A stretch of 64,000 nucleotides of DNA, taken from NCBI RefSeq assembly GCF_014284475.1, contig NZ_WJBC01000014.1, positions 1-64,000 on the forward strand, written 5' to 3'. Origin of the DNA: Acetobacterium fimetarium. GTDB taxonomy: Bacteria; Bacillota; Clostridia; Eubacteriales; Eubacteriaceae. This document shows, piece by piece, positions 26,592 through 38,585 of the stretch (positions within the stretch are counted from its first letter, which is position 1; every line of letters starts with the position of its first letter). The notes under the pieces were generated by a model. That model saw only the letters and a program-made list of their open reading frames with translations, was not told where the DNA came from and did no database searches. The position numbers and the translations under genes are program-made.

Positions 26592-27581
26592 TTAGTCTTC
26601 ATATCCCTGCGGATGACTGCGGTGCCATTCCCAGGCTGTTTTTATAATCGTATCCAGATCAGAATACTTCGGCACCCACCCCAGCTGATTTTGCGCTTTC
26701 TGTGACGAAGCGATCAGCACCGCCGGATCACCGGGACGGCGATCGGCCATTTCCACGCGAAACGCTTTTCCGGTAATGGCCTTCGCCTGTTCAATCACTT
26801 CTTTAACCGAAAAACCGTTTCCATTTCCCAGATTGAACACATCACTCTCGCCACCTTTGAAGAGTCTTTCCATCCCCAGAATGTGTGCCGCTGCAATATC
26901 CATCACATGGATATAGTCCCTGACACAGGTTCCATCCGAGGTCTGATAGTCCTCACCAAATACCGAGATTTGCTCCCGCTGACCTAACGCTGTTTTTAAT
27001 ATCAGTGGAATCAAATGAGATTCTGGGCTGTGATCCTCCCCGATATTTCCGGCCGGATGAGCGCCCGAAGCATTGAAATAGCGAAAAACCATATATTTGA
27101 GCCTGTGCGCTTCGCCGGTCCATCGCAGCATTTTTTCCACTGCCAGTTTTGTTTCGCCGTAGGTATTGGTGGGATGCTTTGCCGCCGATTCTAAAATCGG
27201 TATTTGTTCCGGCTCCCCGTAGACCGAGGCCGAGGACGAAAAAACAAATTTCTTCACCCCGCATTCAACCATGGTCTCTAACAGGCACAGCGTTCCATAC
27301 ACGTTATTATTGTAATAATCCAGTGGCTTTTCCATGGATTCTCCCACCAGCGAATTGGCACAAAAATGCATCACACAGTCCAGCCGATGCTTTTTGAACA
27401 CTTCATTTAAAAAGCCCTTGTCTCTGATATCTCCGGTTTCAATGACAACCCCTTCAGGAACAGCACCAGAATGCCCGGTGGAAAAATTATCCAAAACGAC
27501 CACCTGGTAGTTTTTTTCCACCAAATCTCTAACCACATGTGAGCCTATATATCCGGCTCCGCCACATACTAAAATTTTCAT
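26592..27581 (-). CDS. galE: UDP-glucose 4-epimerase
   Basis: Interconverts UDP-glucose and UDP-galactose (Leloir pathway and cell-envelope sugar supply). I start at ATG 27581 (MKILVCGGAGYIGSHVVRDL), four bases after AGGAGA; the frame is open 21 codons further but without a site. The 329-residue short-chain dehydrogenase has the NAD-binding GGAGYIGSH, the catalytic SSSASVYG and YGETK (Tyr-x3-Lys), FRYFNASGAHP, and the nucleotide-sugar region GDGTCVRDYIHV-like TSDGTCVRDYIHVMD. No other galactose genes are adjacent. The isomerase could also act on UDP-GlcNAc; sequence alone does not tell. Confidence 0.93.
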   Translation of the reverse strand: MKILVCGGAGYIGSHVVRDLVEKNYQVVVLDNFSTGHSGAVPEGVVIETGDIRDKGFLNEVFKKHRLDCVMHFCANSLVGESMEKPLDYYNNNVYGTLCLLETMVECGVKKFVFSSSASVYGEPEQIPILESAAKHPTNTYGETKLAVEKMLRWTGEAHRLKYMVFRYFNASGAHPAGNIGEDHSPESHLIPLILKTALGQREQISVFGEDYQTSDGTCVRDYIHVMDIAAAHILGMERLFKGGESDVFNLGNGNGFSVKEVIEQAKAITGKAFRVEMADRRPGDPAVLIASSQKAQNQLGWVPKYSDLDTIIKTAWEWHRSHPQGYED

Positions 27582-27644
27582 GGTATCTCCTGTTTTGCAG
27601 AATCGAATTTTTAATTCTATTTTATATTCAAATTGATGATTCAC

Positions 27645-27781
27645 TTAAATATCATAATCCAGTATAACAAAATTACGCAACAATAACCAGCAAAACAACA
27701 CATCATTTGAAATTACACTGCTAAATAACTGAATAACGATCAAAAATGAGCTCAGGAACAACGGTACGGTGGTTTATCGAG
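27645..27781. other. galE upstream region
   Basis: AT-rich non-coding stretch. On the minus strand TGTTATACT (about 27660-27668) looks like an extended -10 element for galE, but no good -35 is visible. No other structure seen before the hairpin at 27782. Confidence 0.35.
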
Positions 27782-27825
27782 AACGACAAAAGGAACCCCG
27801 GAGGATTCCTTTTGTCGTTTATTTA
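27782..27825 (+). terminator. Strong hairpin with rightward U-tract, no gene upstream
   Basis: Perfect 14-bp stem AACGACAAAAGGAA / TTCCTTTTGTCGTT (27782-27795 and 27806-27819) followed by TATTT on the plus strand. The flanking protein genes are both on the minus strand, and no long T-run follows on that strand. It either ends an unannotated rightward RNA or is a processing/stability hairpin for nifJ. Confidence 0.6.
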
Positions 27826-27832
27826 ACAGGTA

Positions 27833-27990
27833 ATTGCGAAATTCAAATGAAACGAACAACGATTGCTTTGATGTCAGTTTTCACAAACAATTTTGTAACG
27901 TGTAGGCGAACAGTTCAACGAACTGTCCGCCGTACAGTGTAAAAATTGTTTCGTGTAAACTGGCAGCGAAGCTCACGGCCGTTTCGCAAT
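27833..27990. repeat. Repeat family A copy downstream of nifJ
   Basis: 158-bp imperfect palindrome with clean ends ATTGCGAAA (27833) and TTTCGCAAT (27990). Its core CGTGTAGGCGAACAGTTC...GAACTGTCCGCCGTACAGTG is the reverse orientation of the leu operon copies. Flanks CTTTTGTCGTTTATTTAACA and CTTTTTGTTCTTTATTACA may be a decayed direct repeat. Confidence 0.85.
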
Positions 27991-28006
27991 CACTTTTTGT
28001 TCTTTA

Positions 28007-31564
<3,558 letters not shown>

Positions 31565-31601
31565 TTATTGAGTACATAAACAGCAAAATTTTATCAACAA
31601 A

Positions 31602-31634
31602 ATTATATCATAATAGTTTTTGAGTGTATACACT
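31602..31634 (-). promoter_or_regulatory. nifJ promoter with overlapping palindromic operator
   Basis: Minus-strand TATAAT (31602-31607) and a weak -35 TATACA (31625-31630), 17 bp apart. The -35 lies inside the perfect palindrome AGTGTATACACT (31623-31634). GTGTATACAC-type sites are bound by some GntR/FCD regulators; which protein would act here is unknown. Confidence 0.5.
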
Positions 31635-31712
31635 TAATTACAGGTAATTTTTTACCCCGAAAAACTTGAAAAACAGCACTTGTTTACCATATCTTTTATA
31701 ATGTTATACTTT

Positions 31713-33194
31713 TTATTCATTAAGTCGTTTTTCAATGGCTGCGATCGTTTCTTTAAGAACTTTAGTCCGGGCAAAATATTTGTTATTTGCCTCAACAATA
31801 ATCCATGGGGCATTTACCGTTGACGTTTTCAGCAACATTTCATCCACCGCAATTTTATAAATTTCCCATTTTTCGCGGTTCCGCCAGTCCTCATCCGTGA
31901 TTTTCCATCCTTTGTGCGGGTTATCCTGTCTTTCAGTAAAGCGTTTGAGCTGTTCATCCTGGTCAATGTGCAGCCAGAATTTGATGACAATCGCCCCCCA
32001 ATCAGAGAGATGCTTCTCAAATTCATTGATTTCCCGGAAGCTTCGGTCATACTCTTCCTGGGTGCAAAAGCCCTCAATCGGTTCTACCATGACGCGACCA
32101 TACCAGGTGCGATCCCATACGCCCAAATGCCCATTCTTGGGAATATCCCGCCAGAACCGCCATAAGTAATGATGCATTCTTTCAATATCGCTTGGACTGG
32201 CCGTGGGATATACGGTGTAGCCCCGCGGATCGAGGTTTCTCGTCAGCCTTTTGATGCAACCACCCTTTCCGCCGGCATCCCAGCCTTCAAATCCAACAAT
32301 CAGCGGAATTCTCTCCTTGTATAATTCGTACTGCAGCAGCCTGATTCGCTTCTGGCAGTCTTTTATCTCTTCCTGATATTCTTCTTCACTGATTTCCTGA
32401 TCAAAGACAACACCATCGAGCACCTTGGAATGAAACGGCATATCGCCTTCATGAATCAAGGGTTTCAGTTCGATTTCCGGTGCCGTTTTAACTTTCTCAA
32501 TCGCTTTTTCCAAACGGGTTTCCAAAACACTCAAAACCTTGATCAAGGCATAATCTTTGTATTCACCTTCAATAATGATCCAGGGGGCACACTCACTGTC
32601 GGTTTGTTCAAGTCCGCGATTCACCTTTTCATACAGCTTATCGTAGTGTTTGTTTTCTTTTTTGTCCCGGGGCGTTACTTTCCAGGCGGTGGCATCATTT
32701 CCAAGTAGTTTATTGAAACGTTTTTTCTGCTCTTTTTTACTGATGTGAACAAAAAACTTTAAAATAATCATGCCGTCATCCGATAAGGTTTGCTCAAATT
32801 CATTGCACTGTTTCATAAATCCCAGCAGGTTCAATGAGTCAATCGATTTTCGGTAAATCAGGTCACTGTAGTAACTTCGATTGAAAATGCCGATCTGTCC
32901 TTTTTCAGGTGTCTTCGTCCAGTAACGCCATAAAAAGGGACGGAATATTTCATCTTCGCTTTCCTGTTTTTTGAAATTATGGACGCGAAATGAGCGGGGA
33001 TCCATTGGCATCAGCAGTTCATTGATCAGGGTTCCCTTTCCGGCGGCATCCCATCCTTCAAAGATGATTAATACCGGTATCCCCAAGTCATGAACCGTGC
33101 GCTGAAGTTCACCCAGCCGAATCGACAACCGTTCTTTTTCAGCTCGATAAGCCTCTTTGTCAATCGTCACACCTAAATCAATTTTTTCCAGCAT
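31713..33194 (-). CDS. pap: Polyphosphate:AMP phosphotransferase (tandem PPK2 domains)
   Basis: Uses inorganic polyphosphate to phosphorylate AMP to ADP. The 493-residue protein has two PPK2 domains. The first (about 35-240) has FEGWDAAGKGTLINEL and IFNRSYYSD; the second (about 290-490) has FEGWDAGGKGGCIKRLT, a DPRGY strand, and VWDRTWYGRVMVEPIEGF. The tandem layout is the class II (AMP-active) PPK2 architecture. The second domain keeps the complete Walker A and WDRTWYGR lid motif and is likely the active one; the first diverges in the lid (NRSYYSD). GAGGAGG is five bases before the ATG. No ppk1 is nearby. It gives an energy-reserve link suited to an energy-limited anaerobe (inference). Confidence 0.92.
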   Translation of the reverse strand: MLEKIDLGVTIDKEAYRAEKERLSIRLGELQRTVHDLGIPVLIIFEGWDAAGKGTLINELLMPMDPRSFRVHNFKKQESEDEIFRPFLWRYWTKTPEKGQIGIFNRSYYSDLIYRKSIDSLNLLGFMKQCNEFEQTLSDDGMIILKFFVHISKKEQKKRFNKLLGNDATAWKVTPRDKKENKHYDKLYEKVNRGLEQTDSECAPWIIIEGEYKDYALIKVLSVLETRLEKAIEKVKTAPEIELKPLIHEGDMPFHSKVLDGVVFDQEISEEEYQEEIKDCQKRIRLLQYELYKERIPLIVGFEGWDAGGKGGCIKRLTRNLDPRGYTVYPTASPSDIERMHHYLWRFWRDIPKNGHLGVWDRTWYGRVMVEPIEGFCTQEEYDRSFREINEFEKHLSDWGAIVIKFWLHIDQDEQLKRFTERQDNPHKGWKITDEDWRNREKWEIYKIAVDEMLLKTSTVNAPWIIVEANNKYFARTKVLKETIAAIEKRLNE

Positions 33195-33235
33195 AGCAGC
33201 CTCCTCTTATCTATCATTTTGAATAAAATTTAGAA

Positions 33236-33261
33236 AAAAAAGGGTGTCATTAAGACACCCT
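33236..33261 (-). terminator. Terminator after the isocitrate/isopropylmalate dehydrogenase gene
   Basis: AGGGTGTC-ATTAA-GACACCCT stem (33241-33261) followed on the minus strand by T8. Confidence 0.88.
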
Positions 33262-33288
33262 GATGTTGAAGCTAAAATTATATTTCGT

Positions 33289-34485
33289 CTATTTATTGAA
33301 TTTTGCGTAAGTCGCATCCAAATCGGGATGGGACAAGGTTTCCATGACATAATCCGCATATTCTGATCCGGTTGCCCCGGTATCGCGGCCTGTCAGGACC
33401 AGTTTTTTCTCATATAAGCCGCAGATGTCCAGTGCTTTCTGGAGCATTTCTGCTTTTTCCTGATATCCGATGTGTTCCAGCAGCATGCCGGCAGCCCGAA
33501 TAATGCTGCAGGGATCGGCATATTGGCCACGGCCTTCGGTTACCATTCGCGGTGCCGAACCATGAATCGCTTCAAACATTGCATATTGCTTACCAATATT
33601 TGCTGATCCAGCCGTGCCGACGCCGCCCTGAAATTCAGCTGCTTCATCGGTTAAGATATCGCCATACAGGTTCGGTAAAACCAGTACTTTGAATTGGCTT
33701 CTGCGTTTTTCATCAACAAGTTTAGCTGTCATGATATCAATATACCAGTCATCCATTTCCACTTCTGGATAGTTCTTGGCAATCGCTTTGGCAGCATCGA
33801 GGAATTTTCCATCGGTAGTCTTGATAACATTGGCCTTGGTAACGACGGTTACTTTATTCTTGCCGGATTTCCTGGCATAATCAAAGGCCGCCTTGATAAT
33901 CCGATCCGAACCTTCCTGAGTCGTAACCGTAAAATCGATGGCGAGGTCATCATTGACATGAATGCCCTTGCTGCCGATGGCATAAGCACCTTCTGTATTT
34001 TCCCGGTAGAAAGTCCAGTCAATTCCTTTTTCAGGCACACTAACCGGACGAACATTGGCAAACAAATCCAACTCCCGTCGCATCGCAACATTGGCACTTT
34101 CGATATTCGGCCATGGATCGCCTTCTCTTGGTGTTGTGGTTGGTCCTTTTAAAATAACATCGCAGGTTTTCAGTTCCGCCAGCACATCATCCGGAATGGC
34201 TTTGCCGCAGGCAGCGCGGTTCTCTATGGTCAAGCCGTCGATTACCTTAAGGACAATTCGGCCCTTTTTAATGTCTTCCGACAGTAAAAACTCCAGGACG
34301 CGTTGCGCTTCAGCGGTAATAAAGGGACCAATTCCGTCTCCGCCGACAACGCCAATGACGATCTTGTCTTTCGCTTTAAAATCAGTAAAATCATTCTGGA
34401 TCTTCATTCTTTCGATGCGTTCCAATTGCTCTTTAACCAGTTCTCCAAAATGTTCTTTAGCTCTTTCAATTTGTTGTTCGATCAA
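33289..34485 (-). CDS. Isocitrate/isopropylmalate-family dehydrogenase (probably isocitrate dehydrogenase)
   Basis: Oxidative decarboxylase of the IDH/IMDH family, most likely isocitrate dehydrogenase supplying 2-oxoglutarate. The 398-residue protein starts with a 45-residue helical extension, then VIGVVGGDGIGPFITAEAQRVLE, the substrate Ser/Asn loop GDPWPNIESANVAMRRELDLFANVRPV, YRENTEGAY, and the cofactor loop HGSAPRMVTEGRGQYADP. The last differs from LeuB at 8572, so it is not a leucine enzyme, and lacks the usual KY pair of NADP-IDH; NAD may be preferred (inference). The start is TTG, seven bases after GGAGG. An HD-domain gene ends upstream with its start at 35044; the two are spaced by about 50 bp. 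Confidence 0.83.
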   Translation of the reverse strand: MIEQQIERAKEHFGELVKEQLERIERMKIQNDFTDFKAKDKIVIGVVGGDGIGPFITAEAQRVLEFLLSEDIKKGRIVLKVIDGLTIENRAACGKAIPDDVLAELKTCDVILKGPTTTPREGDPWPNIESANVAMRRELDLFANVRPVSVPEKGIDWTFYRENTEGAYAIGSKGIHVNDDLAIDFTVTTQEGSDRIIKAAFDYARKSGKNKVTVVTKANVIKTTDGKFLDAAKAIAKNYPEVEMDDWYIDIMTAKLVDEKRRSQFKVLVLPNLYGDILTDEAAEFQGGVGTAGSANIGKQYAMFEAIHGSAPRMVTEGRGQYADPCSIIRAAGMLLEHIGYQEKAEMLQKALDICGLYEKKLVLTGRDTGATGSEYADYVMETLSHPDLDATYAKFNK

Positions 34486-34534
34486 GTTAAATCCTCCGTC
34501 AAGTTTTTTTATTTGATTTGTCTTATTTTATCTA

Positions 34535-35044
34535 TTAAGAAGCTTTTAGAATGAAGCTTTTTAACCGTTTGATGGGTCTTGTATTTTCAAAAATCAATTC
34601 CTTCGTCGCCACGCATTTATCGACTGCGGTCACAACCCAGCCGCCGACATGCATTGGTGGAATCGGGGTTAGCGGGAACATGTGTTTGACAATCATATCC
34701 GCCTGACGTTCGTCAATATCAAAGTATTTCTCCGCATTGACCAGCGCCGTTTTCGGATGCGAAAAGCCATGCATTTCTTTGATCCGTTTGATGCCCTTGG
34801 AATCTTTCTTCTGGTTTTGCCAGGACTCCGTAAAAAAATCGTGCAGCGTTGCTCCTCTGGCTACCGATTCATAATCTAATCCGAGAATCTTAGCTACACG
34901 ATAGGAATAATAGCCAACTGAAACCGAATGCTCATATAATCCATTGCCGTGATGTTCAATCTTTTTTAATTTCTGAAATTCGCTGTGTGTTAATATATCG
35001 CCGACAATGGTTTCAAACTCATGATAGTATTTTTTTGTTTCCAT
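34535..35044 (-). CDS. HD-domain protein (putative phosphohydrolase)
   Basis: Small cytoplasmic HD-superfamily protein of 169 residues. The metal-binding pattern is visible as YEHSVSVGYYSYRVAKILGLD (first His), TLHDFFTE (HD pair) and HGFSHPKTALVNAEKYFDID (third His) with a following Asp in AVDKCVATKE. No GYP motif is present, so it is not a c-di-GMP phosphodiesterase of that class. Its substrate is unknown. A putative ribosome site (AAGAAAGGTCTC) precedes ATG 35044. It lies upstream of the dehydrogenase at 33289 and may share its transcript. Confidence 0.78.
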   Translation of the reverse strand: METKKYYHEFETIVGDILTHSEFQKLKKIEHHGNGLYEHSVSVGYYSYRVAKILGLDYESVARGATLHDFFTESWQNQKKDSKGIKRIKEMHGFSHPKTALVNAEKYFDIDERQADMIVKHMFPLTPIPPMHVGGWVVTAVDKCVATKELIFENTRPIKRLKSFILKAS

Positions 35045-35223
35045 TGAGACCTTTCTTGATTGGTTTATTTTTTTGTTCTTAATGAACTGACTAGATTATT
35101 ATAGCATAATATCTTTATTCTAACTTATAATTTGAAAAATTGTTTGTCAAAAAAACAAAAAAAAGAACCTTGTAAACGAAAAAAGTGTTAAACTAAAACT
35201 AAAAGATCAGAAAGGATATTAAT

Positions 35224-35751
35224 ATGAACGTAAAAAAATTTCTTATCGGAGCCGGCCTGGCTTATACCGCCAGCATTGCCCTTTACACTGCTTTTGCCGT
35301 TAAAAAGGGCAAAGAATTTGAGGCCGACCTTGATAAAAGCCCAGAATCGCTGGATGACTCGGTAATCTGCGGTGGAAAAATGAAGTCATTCAATGGCCAG
35401 ACCATGCAGGACCTTCGCCTTGGTGCTTTTTGTGGTGGCATGCAGCTTGATTTTTCGGATGTTGTCACCGATAAAAGCGACTACCGGATGGATATAAAAG
35501 TATTAAGCGGCGGCTTCAATGTTATTCTCCCTGATAATTTCAAGGTGAAAATTGTGGATACTTGTCAATTTGGCGGTATTGCCGATAATACGATCTGCAC
35601 TGATCCGGAAAATCCCGTTTCGCTTTCCGTTTTTGCCGATGTCAAATGTGGCGGCATCAATTTTGAAAATGCCAACGCTGACCATGATCCATTTAAAAAA
35701 TGCTGTCATCACGAAAAACAGAACGAAGTCAACATATCCATCGACGATTAA
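35224..35751 (+). CDS. LiaF-like small membrane-anchored protein
   Basis: Unnamed 175-residue protein. One N-terminal hydrophobic helix (FLIGAGLAYTASIALYTAF) is followed by a soluble beta-rich domain with repeated Gly pairs: VICGGKMKSFNGQTMQDL, LRLGAFCGGMQLDFS, IKVLSGGFNVILPDNFKV, CQFGGIADNTI. This pattern resembles the C-terminal LiaF-type (cell-wall-active antibiotic response) beta-helix domain. The tail is Cys/His-rich (DPFKKCCHHEKQ), which could bind metal. AGAAAGGAT lies about 7 nt before the ATG. It stands alone with its own terminator. Function is not known; a membrane-stress role would be by analogy only. Confidence 0.75.
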   Translation: MNVKKFLIGAGLAYTASIALYTAFAVKKGKEFEADLDKSPESLDDSVICGGKMKSFNGQTMQDLRLGAFCGGMQLDFSDVVTDKSDYRMDIKVLSGGFNVILPDNFKVKIVDTCQFGGIADNTICTDPENPVSLSVFADVKCGGINFENANADHDPFKKCCHHEKQNEVNISIDD

Positions 35752-35758
35752 AAATCAC

Positions 35759-35799
35759 TCCGGCCAGACAATTGAAATGATTGTCTGGCCGGAATTTTC
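35759..35799. terminator. Terminator between the LiaF-like gene and pgi
   Basis: CCGGCCAGACAAT / ATTGTCTGGCCGG, a perfect 13-bp stem with a 7-nt loop, then TTTT on the plus strand. It separates two convergent genes. Confidence 0.9.
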
Positions 35800-35806
35800 T
35801 GCCATT

Positions 35807-37144
35807 TTATAACCGCTTTTCCAGTTCCGCAGTCAACGCTTCGTAACCGGGTTTGTGCAGCAGGGCAAACATATTTTTCTTGTAAGCTTCAACGCCTGGC
35901 TGATCAAAGGGATTTACCCCCAACAGATAGCCGTCCAGTCCGCAGGCCTTTTCGAAAAAGTAGATCAGTTTTCCCATGGTAAATGCATCCAGCCGGTCCA
36001 GATGAATAATGCCGTTCGGGACGTTTCCGTCAACATGTGCCAGCAGCGTTCCTTTAAAGGCTTTTTCGTTAATTGCATCAAGCTTCCGGCCAGCCAGGTA
36101 GTTGAGCCCCTCCAGATCCGCTTCATCGTGAAGAACCGCAATGGCCGACTGTTCCTCATCGATGATCAGCACGGTTTCAAAATGATTTTTGGGACCGTCC
36201 TGAATCATCTGTCCCAGTGAATGGAGGTCCGTCGAAAAATGAACCGCGGCAGGAAATAGCCCTTTGCCGTCTTTTCCATCGCTTTCTCCGAAAAGCTGTT
36301 TCCACCATTCCGAAAAGTATGAAAGCGACGGCTCATAATCAACCAGTATTTCTATTTTCTTTCCGCTGTTGTAGAGGACATTCCGGTATAGTGCATACTG
36401 AAAACAGGGATTCTCATCAAAATGCGGATTCTGATAATCCTCATAACCTGCCTTTGCTCCGGCCATCAGTGCATCGATATCGATGCCGGCGGCGGCAATC
36501 GGCAGCAGGCCGACAGCGGTGTATACCGAATAGCGTCCCCCGACATCGTCAGGAATCACAAAGCACTCATAGCCTTCTTTGTTGGCCATGAATTTCAGTG
36601 CCCCTTTCGACTCATCGGTGGTGACAAAAATACGCTCTTTGGCCTCGTTTTTGCCATATTTTTTTTCGATGAATTCTTTGAAAAAGCGAAAGGCGATGGC
36701 CGCTTCCGTAGTCGTTCCGGATTTGGAGATGACATTCACGCAGACTTCCTGATCTTTGAGCAAAGCCAACAGGTTTTCAAGATACTTGCCGCTGATGTTC
36801 TGTCCGGCAAAATAAATTTTTGGGGCCTTTCTTTTGGAACGCGGCTCGTCATTATAAAAGGGACTGGTTAATGCCGCGATCACGGCTTGAGAGCCAAGAT
36901 AGGATCCGCCGATACCGATCACCACCAAGGCATCACAGTTCTCCTGTATTTTTTTTGCTGCTTTTTTTATCCGGGCAAATTCATTTTTATCGTACTTTAC
37001 CGGATAATCCACCCACCCCAGGAAATCATTGCCGATACCGGTTTTGTTCATCAAATCCTCATTTGCCTGAGCCAGTTGATCAAAACGATTTTCAAACTCG
37101 CCGGGTTTTATATCTGTGTAGGAGAAATCAAAATGAATACTCAT
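35807..37144 (-). CDS. pgi: Glucose-6-phosphate isomerase
   Basis: Glycolytic isomerase converting glucose-6-P and fructose-6-P. The 445-residue protein has the bacterial short PGI form: [37 protein letters not shown] (SIS motif), [33 protein letters not shown] (PGI signature 1 region) and [16 protein letters not shown]. The catalytic Glu is in the last of these, and a His/Lys near the C-terminus lies in [16 protein letters not shown] (signature 2). AGAGAGG lies 7 nt before the ATG. It is transcribed on its own, away from the cggR-gap glycolytic operon at 43.5-49.8 kb. Confidence 0.95.
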   Translation of the reverse strand: MSIHFDFSYTDIKPGEFENRFDQLAQANEDLMNKTGIGNDFLGWVDYPVKYDKNEFARIKKAAKKIQENCDALVVIGIGGSYLGSQAVIAALTSPFYNDEPRSKRKAPKIYFAGQNISGKYLENLLALLKDQEVCVNVISKSGTTTEAAIAFRFFKEFIEKKYGKNEAKERIFVTTDESKGALKFMANKEGYECFVIPDDVGGRYSVYTAVGLLPIAAAGIDIDALMAGAKAGYEDYQNPHFDENPCFQYALYRNVLYNSGKKIEILVDYEPSLSYFSEWWKQLFGESDGKDGKGLFPAAVHFSTDLHSLGQMIQDGPKNHFETVLIIDEEQSAIAVLHDEADLEGLNYLAGRKLDAINEKAFKGTLLAHVDGNVPNGIIHLDRLDAFTMGKLIYFFEKACGLDGYLLGVNPFDQPGVEAYKKNMFALLHKPGYEALTAELEKRL

Positions 37145-37305
37145 TAGCTAAGCCTCTCTTCGTGTTAAAATTATCACACTATTCTATCTCATTATAATTA
37201 TCATTGATTCATTATAACACAGCCACCAGCCATTCTCCAGCCACTATTTTGCTACGCCTGGGAAATCATCAGACTGCGCAAATCTTAAAGCATGATTCTT
37301 CAATA

Positions 37306-37334
37306 GTGACTTTTTTTATTCATTATGATAAAAT
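37306..37334 (+). promoter_or_regulatory. Possible promoter of the aldo/keto reductase gene
   Basis: GTGACT (37306-37311) and TAAAAT (37329-37334) with a 17-bp spacer, 31 bp before the start codon. Confidence 0.4.
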
Positions 37335-37364
37335 GAGCAAAATCAAGAAATGAAGAGGTGTGAA

Positions 37365-38384
37365 ATGGAAACGCGAATACTGGGAAAAACCGGATTGGAA
37401 GTGTCCCTTATTGGGTTTGGTGGTATTCCAATTCAACGCTGTAAACAGTGGGAAGTCGACGAAATTGTTGAAAACCTTGTTGAAGAAGGTGTCAATTTCA
37501 TTGACACTGCCAGAGCTTACACCAATAGCGAAAAAATGCTGGGCGAAGCCCTGAAGAACTGGGGGCGCGAACATTTTTTCCTCGCTACAAAAACCCCCAA
37601 GCTAAGCTACGATGATGTAATGGCTGACGTGAACACGAGCCTGAGCGAATTACAGACTGATCACATTGATTTATACCAATTTCATAATGCGAAAACCATG
37701 GCCGCCTATGAAACCATCATGGGACCGGAAGGCGGTTACGCCGCTCTGGTTGAATGTAAAGCGAAAGGGCTGATCAAACACATCGGCATCACCTCGCACA
37801 GCTACGAAGTACTGGATCGCGCGCTGGATGAGGCCATGTTTGAAACCATTCAGTTTCCTTATAATATTGTCGAAAATCGGGGCGCCAGTCTTTTCGAAAA
37901 AGCCAACCAGAAGAACGTCGGCGTTATCGTCATGAAGCCCCTTGCCGGCGGTGCTTTTATGAATCCGAATTATGCACTGCGCTGGGTGGCCGAAAACCCC
38001 AATATCTCGGTTCTGATTCCCGGCATGGATTCGGTCAAACAGGTGCTTGAAAACACAGCCGTTGGCAATCATTTTGTGCCTTTGACCAAAGAGGAACGAT
38101 CTGTTTTTGAAGCCGATGCCAAGGCGCTGGGAAAAACATTCTGCCGCCGTTGCGGATACTGCGCCCCCTGTTCCCAGGGGATCGATATCCCGATGCAGTT
38201 TATCGTCGAAGGCTACTACCGTCGTTACGATCTTGAAGAATGGGCGCTGGATCGTTACCGCAGCTTTGCCGCCAACGCTTCCGACTGTATCGAATGCGGT
38301 GAATGCGAACCGCGATGTCCCTACAACCTCCCCATCCGGGAAATGCTCAAAAAGACCCGTGAACTCTTCGATCCATTAATATAA
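37365..38384 (+). CDS. Aldo/keto reductase with C-terminal 4Fe-4S clusters
   Basis: Oxidoreductase with an N-terminal aldo/keto reductase barrel and a C-terminal ferredoxin-like extension. The start is ATG 37365 (METRILGKTGLEVSLIGFGG); an ATG five codons earlier lacks a ribosome site. The catalytic tetrad region is visible: FIDTARAYTNSEKMLGEAL (Asp, Tyr), FLATKTPKL (Lys) and DLYQFHNA (His). The end (about 255-339) carries CRRCGYCAPCSQGIDIP and CIECGECEPRCPYNLPIREML, enough cysteines for two clusters. Such fusions are common in anaerobes and may take electrons from ferredoxin, but substrates are unknown. Monocistronic between its own promoter and a hairpin at 38397. Confidence 0.87.
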   Translation: METRILGKTGLEVSLIGFGGIPIQRCKQWEVDEIVENLVEEGVNFIDTARAYTNSEKMLGEALKNWGREHFFLATKTPKLSYDDVMADVNTSLSELQTDHIDLYQFHNAKTMAAYETIMGPEGGYAALVECKAKGLIKHIGITSHSYEVLDRALDEAMFETIQFPYNIVENRGASLFEKANQKNVGVIVMKPLAGGAFMNPNYALRWVAENPNISVLIPGMDSVKQVLENTAVGNHFVPLTKEERSVFEADAKALGKTFCRRCGYCAPCSQGIDIPMQFIVEGYYRRYDLEEWALDRYRSFAANASDCIECGECEPRCPYNLPIREMLKKTRELFDPLI

Positions 38385-38387
38385 GTT

Positions 38388-38420
38388 AAAAAAAAAGGGG
38401 CTTTTGCAAAAGCCCCTTTA
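38388..38420. terminator. Bidirectional terminator
   Basis: GGGGCTTTTGCAAAAGCCCC palindrome (38397-38416) with a long A-run on the left and TTT on the right. It lies between the convergent aldo/keto reductase and glycerol dehydrogenase genes. Confidence 0.85.
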
Positions 38421-38431
38421 AACTGTATATT

Positions 38432-38552
38432 AAGCATTAACGTAGTGCCGACAATTGTTACATCATGTTGTGTGCCTCAGAGCGGACATGGCGATAGCCT
38501 GTCCGATTCTGCAGCATACAACAGATTAACAATTGGTCGGCACGGTTTTTTC
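38432..38552. repeat. Full-length repeat family B copy
   Basis: Arms GTGCCGACAATTGTTACATC (38442-38461) and TTAACAATTGGTCGGCAC (about 38524-38541), core GCGGACATGGCGATAGCCTGTCCG and GATTCTGCAGCATACAACAG. It matches the reverse complement of the 45416-45519 copy along nearly its whole length. Paired changes in the outer stem (GTGCC with GGCAC here, GTACC with GGTAC elsewhere) preserve pairing. Confidence 0.88.
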
Positions 38553-38585
38553 GCCAATTCCACGGGTTTTTATCCCCTTCTTTTT

